A DNA stretch of 64,000 nt. Origin: Monocercomonoides exilis (lineage: Eukaryota; Preaxostyla; Oxymonadida; Polymastigidae). The notes below the pieces were generated by a model. That model saw only the letters and a program-made list of their open reading frames with translations. It had not been told where the DNA came from and searched no databases. Positions 10,260 through 25,200 of the stretch are shown here, piece by piece. Made by a program: the position numbers and the translations under genes. Where the stretch lies: contig LSRY02000009.1 of the NCBI GenBank assembly GCA_001643675.2, positions 62,001 through 126,000 on the forward strand, given 5' to 3'. Numbering within the stretch: position 1 is the stretch's first letter; every line of letters begins with the position of its first letter.

Positions 10260-13200
10260 TTATTCGCAAATAGTAACAACTTGATAGCGTTTCCATTTTT
10301 CTCGATCTGAAGTTGGTAATTTAATGAACAAATTTTTATTGGTATGAGCTTGATTTGCTCTGGGTTCATGAAGGAGAGGGCAATAATAATAAATCTGTTC
10401 ATTTGGTGTGTTATCAGTTGAATAATTTGTATCCTGGTTGAGCACAGAGGAAGAAGGGGTAAGTATAACTGATGGCAGAGGAGAAGTGAAGCGCATCGAA
10501 GAAAGCTCTTCCAATTTTCCAGTTTCTCGTTGGAGTTCTGTTCCAACAAGAGAAAGCCCTTCAATAATGATTGGCTTTTCTTTCTCAAATCCTTTTTTCT
10601 CCTCATTTTCCGCAGCTTCTCCAACCAAATTTCCTTCCAACCGAATCGACTTCAAGCTTTTCCCTGTGCATCGTGCAAAGTGGCGCGCAATCGAGTCAAT
10701 CATCGCCTCCGGATTGAACAAGGCGCTGAGAACAAGCCGGAGCGGCTGATTAGCAACGACTGAACGCAGTGCTGTGTCCACAGCATAAACAGCTCTCTGC
10801 ACACAAAGCAGGAAGCACTCAATGTTCTCCAGCTTCATCGCTGCCTTTGCCCTCTGCTTGTGAATGGGCAGCAGCTCCAGCCATCTTCCTGGAGTCTCAT
10901 TCATCTGGAGCGAGCGGAGGAGTCTTGCTGCAGCTGCTGTCGAAGAGCGGCGATGAGGCGGCAGAGCAGCTGCCTCACTCGAAAGAGAGCGCAGAGAGGA
11001 GCGGATGTCATCAATTGCCCTGTTCCACTGCTTGGCCTCTTCGCGCAGACTGAGTAGAATCGGATCGTCGATGTCTGAGAAATCAAGGATCTTCGCATGC
11101 TCATGATACACACTCTCTTCTTCTTCTTCTTCTTCTCCGTATTCCTCATCTTCATTCTCATCATCATCGTCACCTTCATCTGATCCTTCGCTGTATGATT
11201 CATCGACACTTGCATAGTTTGCCTCACTTGGTGACATCTGCAGCTGCTGTCCAACCACTTTGTGACTGATGCGCTCAGGCAGCGCCTTCAGAATACGATC
11301 CACAATTTGATTCTTTTTTGCATCGAGTTGCTGTTCTGATTCATTTTTGGCTTCTTTTTCATCTGTTTCTTCTTTTGCACTGTTCTCTTTGCTCTCCACA
11401 GCACCTATCGCACTCCCACCCCCACTTCCTCTGCGTGTCCCATCCTCATTTTGCGTTGTCTCATCCGTCAGAACAATCGAGCTGCCGAGGATGTTTGACA
11501 CATGCACCGCCATCCTTCCCAGCTGCTGTGTCCATCTCTCTGCTTCAGCCAGCGCAGCCGCCCGGCGCATTGAAAGAGGAAGCGGAATGAGTTCTGACAG
11601 CTGCTCCCCTCCGCCTTGCTGCACAAACGCCTCGATTGTTTCCAGGCTGCGGCACACGTCAGCACACTCTGAGGCATCTTTGCCCAACAGACAGGCAAAG
11701 TAGATGGGAGTGAGCAGATGTTCGTTGAAGAAGAAGTCGAAGATGGCATCGAGCGATGCCTTTGCCATTCGAGAAGAGAGATGTCCGCCGTAAATGTTCT
11801 GTGCGACTGACAAGCGGATTGCCTCAATAAGAGATGAAATGCTGTCTCTTTCGTCGTCTTCTTCCTCCACATCGTGCTGCTTCACGTTGTGTGTATATGC
11901 CACATACAGCTGCTCCATCAGCTTCATCGCAGCTGCAAAATCGCTTTCATTCCACGATGTCTTCCGCACAGTCGTCGGGTGCTGCAATGAAAGTGTCTGC
12001 TGAATGCGCTGCTTCTCCACACAGAACGAGTGGAACAGCACCAACGCTACACTCAGCCGCTGCCACACCTCGTCTTCGTCTTCGTCTCCTTCTGCACATT
12101 TCGAATGCTTCTTTGCCAGTGCAATTGTGTGGAGCAAACGTCCGCTGAGACTCGATGGGGGAGAGATGACGAGCTTGTAGCTGTCGTGTATTACCATCTG
12201 CGGAAGAGCACATGCATTGCGCTTTCGATCCACCTCAGCTGTGACAACCAGGCGGAACAGCGGATTCACCTGCCGCACAGCACGCACCCCGCTCACGAAG
12301 TCGATCAGAAGATGGCCACTGTTCGCAACCATCTGCTCAGCATCGCGCAGAAACACCCACGACGCGCTCTCCTTTGCCTTCGCAATGATCTGCTTCACAT
12401 CACCCGGTTTCAGCTTCTTCAAAGAAATGCTCACAAACCGCTTCGACAGCTCTGTGGGGTCTTCGGTGTCGTTTGTGGTGAGCAGGTGCTGGAGAGGGTT
12501 GTATCCGTGTTCGTGGATGATCACAATGGGTGTGCGTGCATCGACTCTTTCAATCATCTTCACAAAGTTGTCTGTCTCCGGAAGCTTTAGAATCTCTGGC
12601 CCCAACTTTGCCTTCACAACTTGCGAGACCTGAGAGAGAAACACGTCTTCTTTCAGAATACGAACAAGCAGCAGTTTTAAGAGTGGAGTGAGCGAGTGCT
12701 GGAAGGGCTCTGGCATCTGTTCATCAACAAAAGCACTGCTCATCCACTTTGCCCACCCAGCAGCGGTGGCTTGGTTCGAAAGAGAGGCAGTCAGCCCCAC
12801 GAATGGCTGTGTCTCCTGCGAAGGAAGGATGGTCGTGAAGACAGCACCACCAGCACCACCGCCAGCAGCAGAAGATGATTGAGCTGTGTGTGTCCGTGAA
12901 GAAGCTGCTGTTCCCCGCCGACTCCTCGAAACAGATCGGTTTCTCGACGCTGCACGCGACGCAACAGCCGCAAGAATCTCTTCGTCGTTTAGTCCTTTTT
13001 CAGTCTGCTTTGTTTCCAAAGGAGAGGGAGATCTGAACTCGTCCCTGGTTCCATCTAAAGACTGTTTCTTTTCGTTGCGAGAGAGTTGCAGAATGGTTGG
13101 TGCTTCCACATGTTTCAGTGACTCCAACTGCAGAAGTGCCTTGTGTTGTGCTTCTGTGAGTTCAAATGGTGGCTTGTTATCTTCTGGTTTGGACTCTTGT

Positions 13201-16200
13201 TCAGACTCTGAGTGAGTTTCAACTGATGCTTCAGAAGATTGCTGGGTGAATGGAGTAGAAGAGGAGGTGATGTGCAGAGGAGAAGATGGGGTGAATGTTT
13301 GTGAAATGTCAGTTTTCCTGCTATTTGTGCAATTTGCACTGTCTGCATTGAAGCATCGGATGATCAGATTAGCTTCTTCAGGTGAAATGTACCCATCAGA
13401 ATAAGATGTGACCACAACTGCCATAAAAGCAAAGATGAGCCGATCAGTTTCAAACAGACTGCGCGCAATGCGAATACACACGCTCTTCATGACAGCGTCG
13501 AGAAGAGTGCTCAGCTGCTGCTTGGAGAGAGAGAAGAGGCTGTGCAAACGCACACACGGGATTGGGGTGGTGTGTTGAGAGGTGTAATATTCAGAGGATG
13601 AAGTGTCGAGAGAAATAGGAAGTGGAGATGGAGAAGAAGAAGCAGCAGAAGCAGAAGCAGAAGGAGATGTTGAAGGAGAAGTTGATGAAGTGTTCAGATG
13701 TTGTGTGATTGTGCTTTGTTGGCTGCTCGCTCCATTTTCTTTCCCATTCGACTGCTCAAACAGTTCGCTTCCATCTGCTGCTTCTGCCTTCATCCACTGC
13801 TCCACGCCCCTCAACACCATTCCTCTCATCGATGGAATCGAAAACTGATACAGCGAGCACACATTCCTCATTTCATTGGCTGCAAAGAACAGCTGGGCCG
13901 CTCGTCTGGCCACAGGACGCAGCTCTTCTCTCGCCATTGTAAGTGCCACTGTCTGCTCAGCAATCATTTGTGTCTTCTCCTTCACAGCATGAGACTCATT
14001 CCGCATTGCTTCGACTGACAGAAGCGCTTCGTCTTTCTCAATGGCCTGTGAAGTGGAAGCAGACAGAGTGATCATCAGGGCACTCTCCTTCTTTTCACAC
14101 TCAGCCACATTTTCAGCTGCTGCCTCCATCGCCTCGTCAAACCCAGAGGCAACACTCGGTACCATCTTCTTTGTGATGGCAGACAGAAACTCTTCTTCGA
14201 TACCAGCAGGCGTGACAGTGAAGTTGATGACTGTGCAGTCGGCAAAGATGTCTGACTTGAACTTCGGCTGGCGCAGCTGCGTTGCCAAAATGAGAACAAA
14301 GTTCGGAGAAACAGGTACATTCGGATTCGACCCAATTCGCACTGTTGTTGCCCTGCCGCGTTTGAGTACGCGGACAAGCGAGTCTTCGAAGAGTGTCTCG
14401 CCAATGTGCTCGACAAGCAGCGGGAATCCGTTTGTGAGGCACTCTTCCATCACCTCGTCGAAGGAAGGGTCGCCCTGCTTGACCACTTTCATCTCTCTCT
14501 CTGCTGCCCACGTCTGCTTCAGAAACTCTGTAGCTGTTCTGTCTGGGTCAACTAGCACACACGTCTTCTGGCTACGCATCAGCAGGATGGCATTGGAGAT
14601 TGTCACAGAGTCATTCAACAGGCCTGCACGGCACCAGTTGCGGATCTGTTTTGGTGTCGACAGGAGAGCATCGAGGTAGAATTCTTTCTCTTCTGAAAAC
14701 GGAAGAGATTCCTTTTTGAAGGCCAGCTCCCATTCAGTGATGATCTCACGCCGCCACTCTCCAGAGAATGGGCCGAGATAAGCGAGATAACCAGAGGCAA
14801 TCAGAGCATCTCCGTGGAGGCTGGCCATCTTCTTCCCCAGCTGGTTCAGCTTCTCCTTCCACTCCTCCTCTTCCTCCATCATCAGCTGCAGCAGACGCTC
14901 ACACCGCTGAATTTTGGCATTGGTCTCGTCAACAGCAGCCGATGCATTCGTTTTGCGTGTGGATGAAGTGGAGAATTCTCCAAATGCAGCATCATGTTCT
15001 GCTTTCGCCTTGTTCAGCAGCTCTTCTTTTTCATCAGCCACTTTCTGCATCTCGCCAAGTACCTTCTCCATCTCCTTCAGCTTCTCTGTGTTTGGCTCTT
15101 CCTCCTTCAGCATCTGGCTGTAATCGTAGAGTGCATGCACCCACATACACAGCCCCTTTGCAGGGAGGCTGCTTGTACCGATAATGTCTGGCTGGAACTT
15201 TGGTGACTGAATGTACGTTTTGCTGAGCTGCTTCTGGATTGTCTCATCCAGCGTCGTCTTGTCGAAGTCCTCTATCCGTGCCACGATATCTGAGCCCAAC
15301 AGCTTCTTTGCCGAGTCCCATGTCTGCTGCTCTCGGAATACCAGTGACACAGCCTGCATCACAAGTGTCACTGATTCAGGTGGGCGGACAAGCTGCTTCA
15401 CTTCGTTGAAGTCTTCTCGCTGCAGCGTCTGCAGCAGCCCCAGTGCCTCGTTGTAGCGCTGCATCACAGCATCGAACTTTGCCTGTGTATTTTGTCTGAG
15501 CTGATTCACTTGCGAGGAGTATTCATTCACTTTCTTGTTTTCCTCGTTCAGCTCATTTTCTCTCTGTTGGATGAGCGCATTGTGTTTTGCCAAGATGTTC
15601 TCATGTTGTTTAACATCATCTTCACTCGATGCCAACTTTGACATCAGCAGCTTCAATTTCTCTGAAATCTGTCTTTTTGCAGAAAGAATTGTCTCTTTTA
15701 CTTTCAGTGCATTGCTGACTGTACCAATCTCCTTCGACAGGTTCGTCTCCAACTCTTTCTCAACCGCCTCAAACGAATCCAACAGCAGCGAGAATGATGC
15801 CAGCGAGATGTACGACGCTGTGCCTGTCTGTGCTTCGCATTGTGCCGCCAGTCGCTCAGCCACTTTGTGCACATTCACGCAGCATTTGGTGAGGGTCTTC
15901 CGCTGGATTTCTTGGATGTTCCAGCGCGACGCCCGCTTCCAGGCAATCTGATACAAACTCTCTTCAGATGGCTCTGTGAACCAATCGAGTGTGCATCTCT
16001 TTAGCACACCTGGATAGGAAGAGAAGATGGAAGATAGAACAGTTGGGTCAGGACTTACACAGAATACAACGTGGAAATGCTTCTTGATGTTGTTGTAGAA
16101 GAAGCTGAGTACATCTTCTCTGTCCAGCTCAAACTCTGCCTCATCTTCTGACCCCAACGCAAGTTCATCTTCAGAAGGCGTCATCCACTTTCTCAAGCAC

Positions 16201-19200
16201 TCCACCAATTTGTCTTCCTCTTCTTTCGTCCACAAGTCAGGCAACACTCCTTCAACGAGCAGCGTGTTGATCTCTTTCAGAATCCACTGATGGCTCTTCT
16301 TCTCAATGTGCTTGTCTGTAATGCACAGCACCACACCGCCTTCTTCCTTCCCTGCCTTCTCCTGCAGCCTCTTCATGTGCTCTCTAAATTGCTCCATTCC
16401 ATATGATGATGATAGGCTGGGTGTATCAAACGTATCTCCATTCATCCACGCTGCCAGACGAGCAAGCGACGTTCGGCCTGTTCTTGTGCGGCTGACCAAA
16501 AGTGAATGCTGAAGAGGAAGGTGCAACAGACGAGATAAGCGAGTGAGATGGCAGATGGCATCCCAAAAGAACTCAATCTGAATTGGACGCAGCATCTGCC
16601 CAGTTGATTGCAAATAATCCTTCTCTTCCGTCTCTTTCTTCTCTTTTTCCTTCTTTTTCTTTTTCTTTTCTTGTTCAACACTTTGCTTGCTGGCAAGCTC
16701 GTTGTACTTCTCAAGATTGGCATAAAGAATCTTTTCGAGTGCGTCTGCATCTCCAAAATTGCGATACTCTTTCTTCTGTTTCAAACGATTTTTCAACGCT
16801 TTTGCGACCTTTTCTTCTTCATTTTCGGATTCTTCGCTTTCTTCATTGTTCGCCTTTGGTTCTTCATAGTTAGCAAACAGAAGCTTGCTTGGCGCGTCCA
16901 ACTCTCTCGATATCTGCCCTGAAAGAGATTCCGAAAATGAACCCAGCGACTCCTTCGCCACACTCGACAACTGTTCATCAAACACATTCTGATCAGCTTC
17001 AGTGACAAGACGGTCGCGATAGACACGACATGCCTCGTGGAGAAACAGTTTGGACAGAGTGAAAGGAGATGAAGAGCAAGACGGACTGATTGACTTGGAG
17101 GCAAAATACGATTGTGATTGGAAGGAGAGAAGAGAAAGCGAGTCGAGAATGATAGGAACGCTGAAGTGAACGATGCTTCGTGTCAGTTTCAGCAAGTCGT
17201 GGAGATTGAACTGATAGTGCTGAGTGAGTGAAGATGTCTGTTGGAAGTGTGCATTCATCTTCTGATTGAGAGAGACAATTGCATCTGCAAGATGTGCAGT
17301 GAATGACTGTATCGATGCAGACATCGGCTGATTGGGATGCGAAAAGGCAGAGTTGATCATAGAAGACACAATCTTCGTCTGCGATGGAAGAGATAGAGGT
17401 GGAAGAGAGACGATGTGGAAGCGATGTGCTAGCCTTCCCAAACACGCTTGTGACAGAGAATAGCGAGACTGCGACTGAGATGAGTCAGAAAGAGTGGACA
17501 TGTTTGGAGGCAGAGAGCAGTTGAGCAAGACGGATGTGTCCGTTATGCTCACAGCTTCCTTTGAGTCTGTGCTGAACAGTTCGTTCTGCTCAACCAGCTG
17601 TCGAATGAGTGAAAGCGGCTGATTGGCAACAGAACTTTGTGGTGCTGTTCGCTTTTCGTGTTCATACAGCATCGTGTCTGCATCATCAATGAGTAGAACA
17701 GCCTGCTTGCCTATGGCTGGTCCGAAGATTGTGCTGCTTCGATGCGACATCTTCTGTGTGATCTGCTTTTTGATGTCGGCAGAGGTTGCCTGACGCGACA
17801 GACTGATGTGCATCGTCTCGTTCAGTTCGTTTGGCAGATCGCTGTTTGTGTCTGTCGCATTAGAGCGGAGTGTGGAGCGACTCATAGTTCCGAAGAGGTG
17901 TGTGAGTGAGACAGCCCTCTTCAGCGTCTCAGTCTTCCCGCTTCCTCCGTCACCTACAACAAGCACATTTCTATGAGCATTCAGCAGTGTGTTGACAACC
18001 AGTGCAGCCGAGACTGACTCTTCTGTCCACACAAATTGCTCCTCCACTGCGAGTGTCTGCCGCTCCTTCTCTCTTTCTCTCTTCAGCACACTCGGTGCAT
18101 GCACCGACCATCTGTCCCACGAAGGCGTCTGTGTTGTGTCATTTACAACCACATCAAACACTGAGCATCCACGTGGGAACGTGATGTCCATAATAAACGC
18201 AACCATCGCTTCGCTGCTCGCGTTGGTTTGGCTGCGCAAAACAGACGAAGAAGGAGCACGACTCAGCGATGCTGCAGGCTTCGGGTTGTATTGTTCAGCA
18301 GACATCGACGAAGCAGCTGCAGCAGCATCCATCGAGATGAGGCTAATAAGATAGTCATTAAAGCGCTTCTTGCTTTGAGCATCTAGACACGCACCGAATG
18401 TCCAGATGAGAGCGAATAAGCAATGCTTAGCTGCCAAAGATGAGGGATAGCTTTCGAACGGAAATTGAACAGGTATTGCTGTGTGTGATATTGAAATTGG
18501 GAGTGGCAAATGCCAACTGGGAATTGGCTGCACTTCAACTGGATTAAGCATTGATTGAAGAATGATGTCAACATGTTCCTTTCTTCGCTCAATCGACAGT
18601 TTTTCCATTGAACGCGATGCTGATGGTGTGTTTGGTGTGCCTGGTTGCGTGGGCATGGCTGAGCGATCTGCGGAAACAGCAGAGCTAAGTTGCGAGGCAG
18701 AAGCTTTTGAAGGCACTCTCCCTGTTTTTAGAGAGGCAGATGAGATTTTAGCAGATGTCTGTTGAGCAGATAATGGAATGGAGTCTGAATGGAGTGCGGA
18801 ATATCCATCAGAATGATCAAATTTCCCGCTCAGCCTGCTCTTTCGGAGCAGTCTGGAAGCTGCTGATTCCTTTGCGATATTTGTGAAGAGTGTGAAGAAG
18901 TTGAGGAGAAGAGAAGGGACTGTCACAGAAGCTATTGGGCGCAGTGGAAGTGTTTGTGAAGACTCACTCATTTGCGATGAGAGATCGTTTGCTGGCTGTG
19001 TTGAACTCTCTTTTCTCGGAAATTCTTTTGGAGTGTCTGCATGTGACTTGAAGAAACTGATGACAGGATTGACGAGAAAACGAAGAGCACTCTCAATGCA
19101 TGTTGTGAGTGTTGGAAATGCAGCCAGAAACTGCTTCTTCCACAGTGTGCACATATCGTCGATGTTGAACAGCTCATCCTCCAACACAACTGAAGCACAT

Positions 19201-22200
19201 CTCGCAAGCAGCGATGGTGATGCCTCTTTCAGAGAGGCAGTCTCAAAGAGGATGGTCACACACTCTGGAATAAGTAGGAGCTCTCCTGAAGGAAGGCAGA
19301 GTGAATGGTCAGAGTCCAAACACGAGGCGAGTGTAGAGACAAGAGGATGTGATAGAACTCCATCAATCACAATGATGTGATGTGCAGGATACATCACCTT
19401 TGCTGCCTCTTCTGCAGTGAGAAGAGATTCTTCTGCGATTATGCTTTTTATCAGCTGTGGAATGACTCCATCTTTCCATTTGCTTGTCTGTGAATCGAAT
19501 GTGCCAATAAGCATATCCATATCATCTGCCATCGAATGAAGAATATGCAGCTTCATCTGTCCGTAATCACTTGTCACTGGCTCAATTTCTCCTTCTTCCT
19601 CATTTTTGACTTCACTTTGTTCAGCTTCAGCGGAATTATCGGATTGGATTTCGCTATCTTTCTGTTGCTCTTCCTGTTTGCTTTCATTCACTTCATGATT
19701 CTTGTAGTTTGTTTCAGCTTGTTTTTCTTGAGTTTTCTCTTTCTCTCCTTCTTTCATTTGCAACTCATACTTCACTCTTCTCTCGTGCACATCATTCACT
19801 GCATTGCAAATAGCCTTCAAAAGAGTTGTCTTTCCGATTCCAGCGCTGCCAGCTAGTATCACACCCTTCCTAACATCCTCGTCATTCCCATTTCCAACTC
19901 TCCCACCACACCAAAGCGCATCAACAAGCTTTGCAGCTGAGCGGAAAAAGGCGGAAGATGGAGCAACAGATTGAACAGATAAAACGCTGACGAGAGACGA
20001 ATAGAGTTGACGGTATTGAGAAAGGAAAGAGACAACCAGTGGGTCCTTTTCCATGTGGAGTTGAGCCAAAGTCACTTCAGAAGGAGTCTGCATTCCAGAC
20101 GGCATGGCAGATGTTCCCTCTGATGTGAACGATTCGATTTCAAACATCTCCTTCAGAAACACTTTGAACTTTTTGAAGTCCGCTTCTGCAAGCTTTGACT
20201 GAAACACCTCAGAAAGTGCATTCATCAGCAACAGTTCTTCTTCCTTCTGTGTGACTGATCCGCTTTCCTCCTTCTGCTTCTTCAGCACTCCAGCACGAGA
20301 AATGCATGTCTTGAATGTGCGGAGGGAGAGATGGCATTGTGCCAGACGAGAGAGATTCGTCTGGCAGAGTGTCATCAGCCGCGCCAGACGAGATGCCAAA
20401 TCGAGTGTGTGCTGTTCCGATGAATTCAGCCCAGCCACAACAAGAAACGAGTTCAGAATGGGGAGCGAATCAGGCGTTGTCATCGTCACTGGACGAAGCA
20501 GCGTGGAGAATGCTGCCACGGATGGAGCAGTCGAATCGAACAACACTTTGTGTCTTGGATTGTTTGTTTCTGTGGTAACCACAAAGAAGGCAGACTGTTT
20601 GTGGAGTGGATTCTGCGCGCCATTGAAATCAAACACTGGCTTTGCAGACTGAATGGAGTGCTGAATGGACAGCAAAAGTTCGCTGACGAGTGCAAGTGTC
20701 TTCTCCTCCGCAAACTCCTTCAGCCCTTCCACACACACCATGCGCCCAATCTGTGCCAGCCCAGACAGCCGAGACATGATCAGCTGTGCATTCTGCTCGC
20801 CTGCATTGATCCTCATCAGCGCAAAAGAGCGGCCGAGGAAGTTTGAAAATTCGCGTATTGTTTCAGTTTTCCCCACACCATCCACCCCGCACACATCGGA
20901 AATGGCATTCAGAAAGAGCGCAGACGAAAGTGATGCAAACACCCGTGCTGTGTGAGGTGTGATGCACAGGTGCTGAAAGGCGCCGAGGTAGTTGCAGCCG
21001 TATTCGAATCTATTCAGCCCCTGCTGCACCACACAGCGCTCGCTTTCTGAGTCGTAGAAGTATTGGATGAACTGGCTAAAGGTGTGCCTAAGAATCCACT
21101 CTTTCTCCGGAGAGGATGGCTGGGACATCTGCAGCTGTTCTTCTTCGCTAAGCGATTCTCCATTTGATGACAACACATTTTGTGACAAATGCCTCTCCTT
21201 CGCTTCAATCAGACTGCTCACAACATCTCGTGAATACAACTTCAGCAGAATCTGATTGTCAAAATTCAATCTTTGAAGAGGCTGAAGTGATGCTGATGAT
21301 GCTGTTTCTGTTGGAAGCTTTTGCGTAGCAGATGTTTGGTGTTTCTCAAAATCATCTTCGTCTTTGTTTGAAATGCCTCTTCTCAGAATTTCAGACAACT
21401 TCTTTAAATCTTCATCGACTGTTGCTTTCTCCTTTTCGAGTGCCGATGAATCGCCTTTGAAAAGTCTGTCGAGTGCAGATGAAACAGAATGTGAGTTGAG
21501 AATCTGCGATGTCACAGACACGACTTGCAGAGGGAAACTGGCTGTCCAATCAAAATTGGACGATGCTGCAGCAGAAGCTGCAGCTAAACCGAGGGATTTT
21601 TGGATGAGTCTGTTGATTGTGCTGTGAGTTCTGCTGTCAAACAGCTTCATCCACTGCTCAATCGCTCCTCTCACCAAAACAGGCTCTGCCAATCGCATCT
21701 CCTCTCCCCCAACACCTTCAACGCCTTCAATCACATCTGGCTGTGCTGCCTCTTCCGCTGCCCCATTTGTACCATCGCCACGTGCAATCCTTCCTGCCCC
21801 TTCTTCCGTTGGTGTGCGCTGTGCAGATCGCATCACACGCCTTTTGGCTTCGTTTGATACAGACAGCGTCAATCGGCGAATTGGCTCATACATTTTGCTG
21901 ATGAGTGGCTGAACGAAAGACGGATTGACTGGAAATGTAGCTGTGTTGCAGAGCAGCTCAATGAGTTCAGCGTCTGTCAAAAGGAAGAAGCGCGGGAAGG
22001 CTCTTCGCTTCTCTGCCAGCCAGCCGTCCAGCGACGCTCTTATCTCCTCAGAAAGAGCAGTCACCTTCTCCATTTCTTGAATGGCATCGGGAATTTGAGA
22101 GCATCTGAGACACGCCACAGTTGCCTGCACAGCTGTCATCACTTTCTTCCAACACTTGTCCATCTCTACAAAACGAGGCAGTAGTTGTTTTAGAGGAAGA

Positions 22201-25200
22201 TTGTTCTGTACAAATGAATCGTTAGCGGCTGCAATGGCAGACGAAAGAGAAGAAGAAGGAGACAGCGGAGGTGCTATTTGATTGGCAGATTTGTTAGCAG
22301 ATGAAGCTGAAGAAGCTGATGATGCAGACGAAGAAGAAGAAGAGAAAGCAGAATCAGCCATAAAAGGAGCAAAGAGCTGTGATAAGAGAAGCCACTCCTT
22401 CTGACAGACAGCTGCATGCGATATGAACTCATTCATCTGCCCCAGTGTTTCATTCCACATGACAGCCTCTTTCAGAATCGGCGACACAAATGGAGAGGCG
22501 ATGATGACCTGAAGTTGTATCAGATCTTCCTCAGCGTCTGCTTTCAGCTTCAGAAGCTGCGTTTGATTGAGCATCAGCAGCACATGCGGTTTGTGTGCTG
22601 CGCCTGTCTTCGACAAGATGGCTGGATCGGATGAAGAATCTGGACGCTTCCCTTTCTTTTCCTGATTATTACTATTACCATTACCATGTTGCATTGACTG
22701 TTGTTGTTGCTGCTGCTGTTGTTGAGAAGAAGTGATTGAGATGCTGTTGTTTTGTGGAGCAGCCATCTCAAAGCACGCTGCCCTCCACTTCGCTTTGATT
22801 GACTCCAACTTGACTGAAATCTCATATTCTCCTTTTGCAACAGCTGAGATTTCGAAGATTTGCTGTCTGAACTGTGTCACATTCATCGACAGGAACTGCG
22901 CCAGGTTGACTGTCGCTGTCCATGTCCTCCCAAACAGCTCGAACACCATCCGCCAATGACGCGGCTGCATCGCTGGCACACACACTGCACGCAACAGAGG
23001 CAGATAGGGAAGAAACTCATCAATCGTGTCTATCAGCTTCTTCAGCACAGAATCGTGCTCGTTTTCTCCTGGCAGGTCTACTTTCTCCTGTGCAGCTGCC
23101 TTTCTGGCGTCGCTGTTGATGCGCTGTGCTTCTTCTGTCACTTCAGCTGCATTCAGCTCAGCCAGCTGTGTCATCTTCCATTCAGTCATTGCCAACTGCA
23201 GAGCACTCTGCGACTGCCAAACGAGACGGCGCTGCTGATGTCTGAAGACACACCGAGACACATTCGGAAACTTCAGCTCGTCAATGCCGAGTGTCTGCTG
23301 ATACCCTTCCAGCACACTCTTCCTCTCTTTGTACTGCTCCACAATAGACCCAATCACATCCAGCCGCTGTAGCGCTGCCTTTGGCTCTGTCGACTCGTCC
23401 ACCAAGATGCCCTGGTTGAGGTCGGAGTGTGTCTGCAGCGTGTCTGTCTCCAGCTTCTGCACTTCCTTGTTCAGTGCATTGATCATCCTTGCCCGCTGCG
23501 CCTCGCTCTGCTCTTCGCTTCGGGTGAGCGTCTGTTGGAACTCTACCAGCAGCTCGTGGATGGAGCTGTGCAGCTGCTGCTCCTCCAGCGAAAAGGATGT
23601 GTTGTGAGCATCACACAAACGGCGCATCTCGTCTGTCGAGGCAATTTCAGAGACCAAAAAAGCAGATGTGTCTTTGATGGCACGCAGCTGAAGGAGATAA
23701 CTGCAATATTCACTGAGATGGTGGGGAAGAGTGTTCAATGTTTCAATGCTCTTTTTCAGCTGCTCCTCCACCGCCTTCGCCTTCTCGTTGAACAGATTGT
23801 GCAGATGTGCCTTGATCTGTATGCCTGTCTCTGTTGCCACCGGGAGCAAGTCCTGTTTGAGCGCCCGTGCGTCCATGTTGAGGATGCCACACACAACACT
23901 CACGTTGATTCTGCTGATGTCTGCCAGCCACTGGTCAACCATGTTCAGATGCTCAGCAATCATCTGCACATCCTTCGTCTCTGCACAGTAGGCGTCGGTG
24001 TCCCACTTCAGAGAATGGATGAAGATCTGGCTGAGTGGATAGAACCTCTGCAGATGCTGCTCAGCCCTTGCGTATGACTCCTCTATCACTCTGTGTATCT
24101 CCTCCTTCGCCTTCACAAAGTGCGCATTTGCTGCCAGCATCTGCCGCAGATCGAGTCCAACTGGCGCCTCCTTCGGCAAAAGCGAGCGATGCTGCCCAAT
24201 TCCCAACGGCCTGTCGGCGCTGCACAGAACAGAAATGCCCTCGCTGATGGTGGCATCGACAATGCGGTGGACGAGAGCACAGTCAGGATTCATCGCCAGA
24301 TCAGCTTCTGCTGGCTTGCCTGAAGGTGTCAGATGAGGCTGGGGGAAGAAGCGGCTGGAAAAGGAAGGTGCGTTGGACGAGGGAGGGAGAGAAGAAGGAG
24401 AGGGAGAGCGGTTGTTAAGTCCTCTTTTAAGAGGAGATGAGGTGGTGGATAAAGTGGAAGAGAAAGGAGAAGAGGCAGGAAGAGGGTATATGGATGTGTT
24501 GGACAATGCGTATGTGTTATTCAGCGTGGGAAGAGCAGAAGATGACGCAGAGGTTGAGAAAGAAGAAGGTTGTGCATTCAAGGTGGATTGCAATTGGCCA
24601 TTGTTTCCATTCACATTAGAGTTATATTCATTTTCATTATTGTCTTTGCCCTTTTGTTCATCGCCCTCATCTTCTTCTTCCTCATCATCTTCTTCTTCTT
24701 CGCTTTCTTCGTTAACCGCATTTGGATTATCGTTGTTTTCACCATTCATGTTTTCTTCCTCTTCTTCTTCTTTGTTGACATTGTTTTCTTTCTCTCTTTC
24801 ATTCATTCCATTCTCATTCTCGTTCTCTTCATCATCCTTCGCTCCTTTTATTGCAAGTGCCTTTGGCTTTCTCATCTTCAGCATTTCATTCGTCTTCTCT
24901 TTCTTCTTCCCTTTCCTCTTCTTCTTCGCTTCCTTCTGCACAAACCGGAACTGAACAGTAAACAGAGCCTTCTTCGCATTCAGAAACATTGTGAATGTCT
25001 TCGCCTCTTCCACAACTGACTGCACCATCGTGTCAAACAGATTCTCCACACACAAATAGTCCAGCACCACCACAAACCTCCCCAACATCCTCTCTTCCTC
25101 TCTCGCAATCTGAATCGACCTCTGCTTCGCTTCTTTCTCCTTCTTCTGCTGCGCCATCGACTTCCCCACCTGCGTTGCTGTGATCATCATTGCCAGTGCA

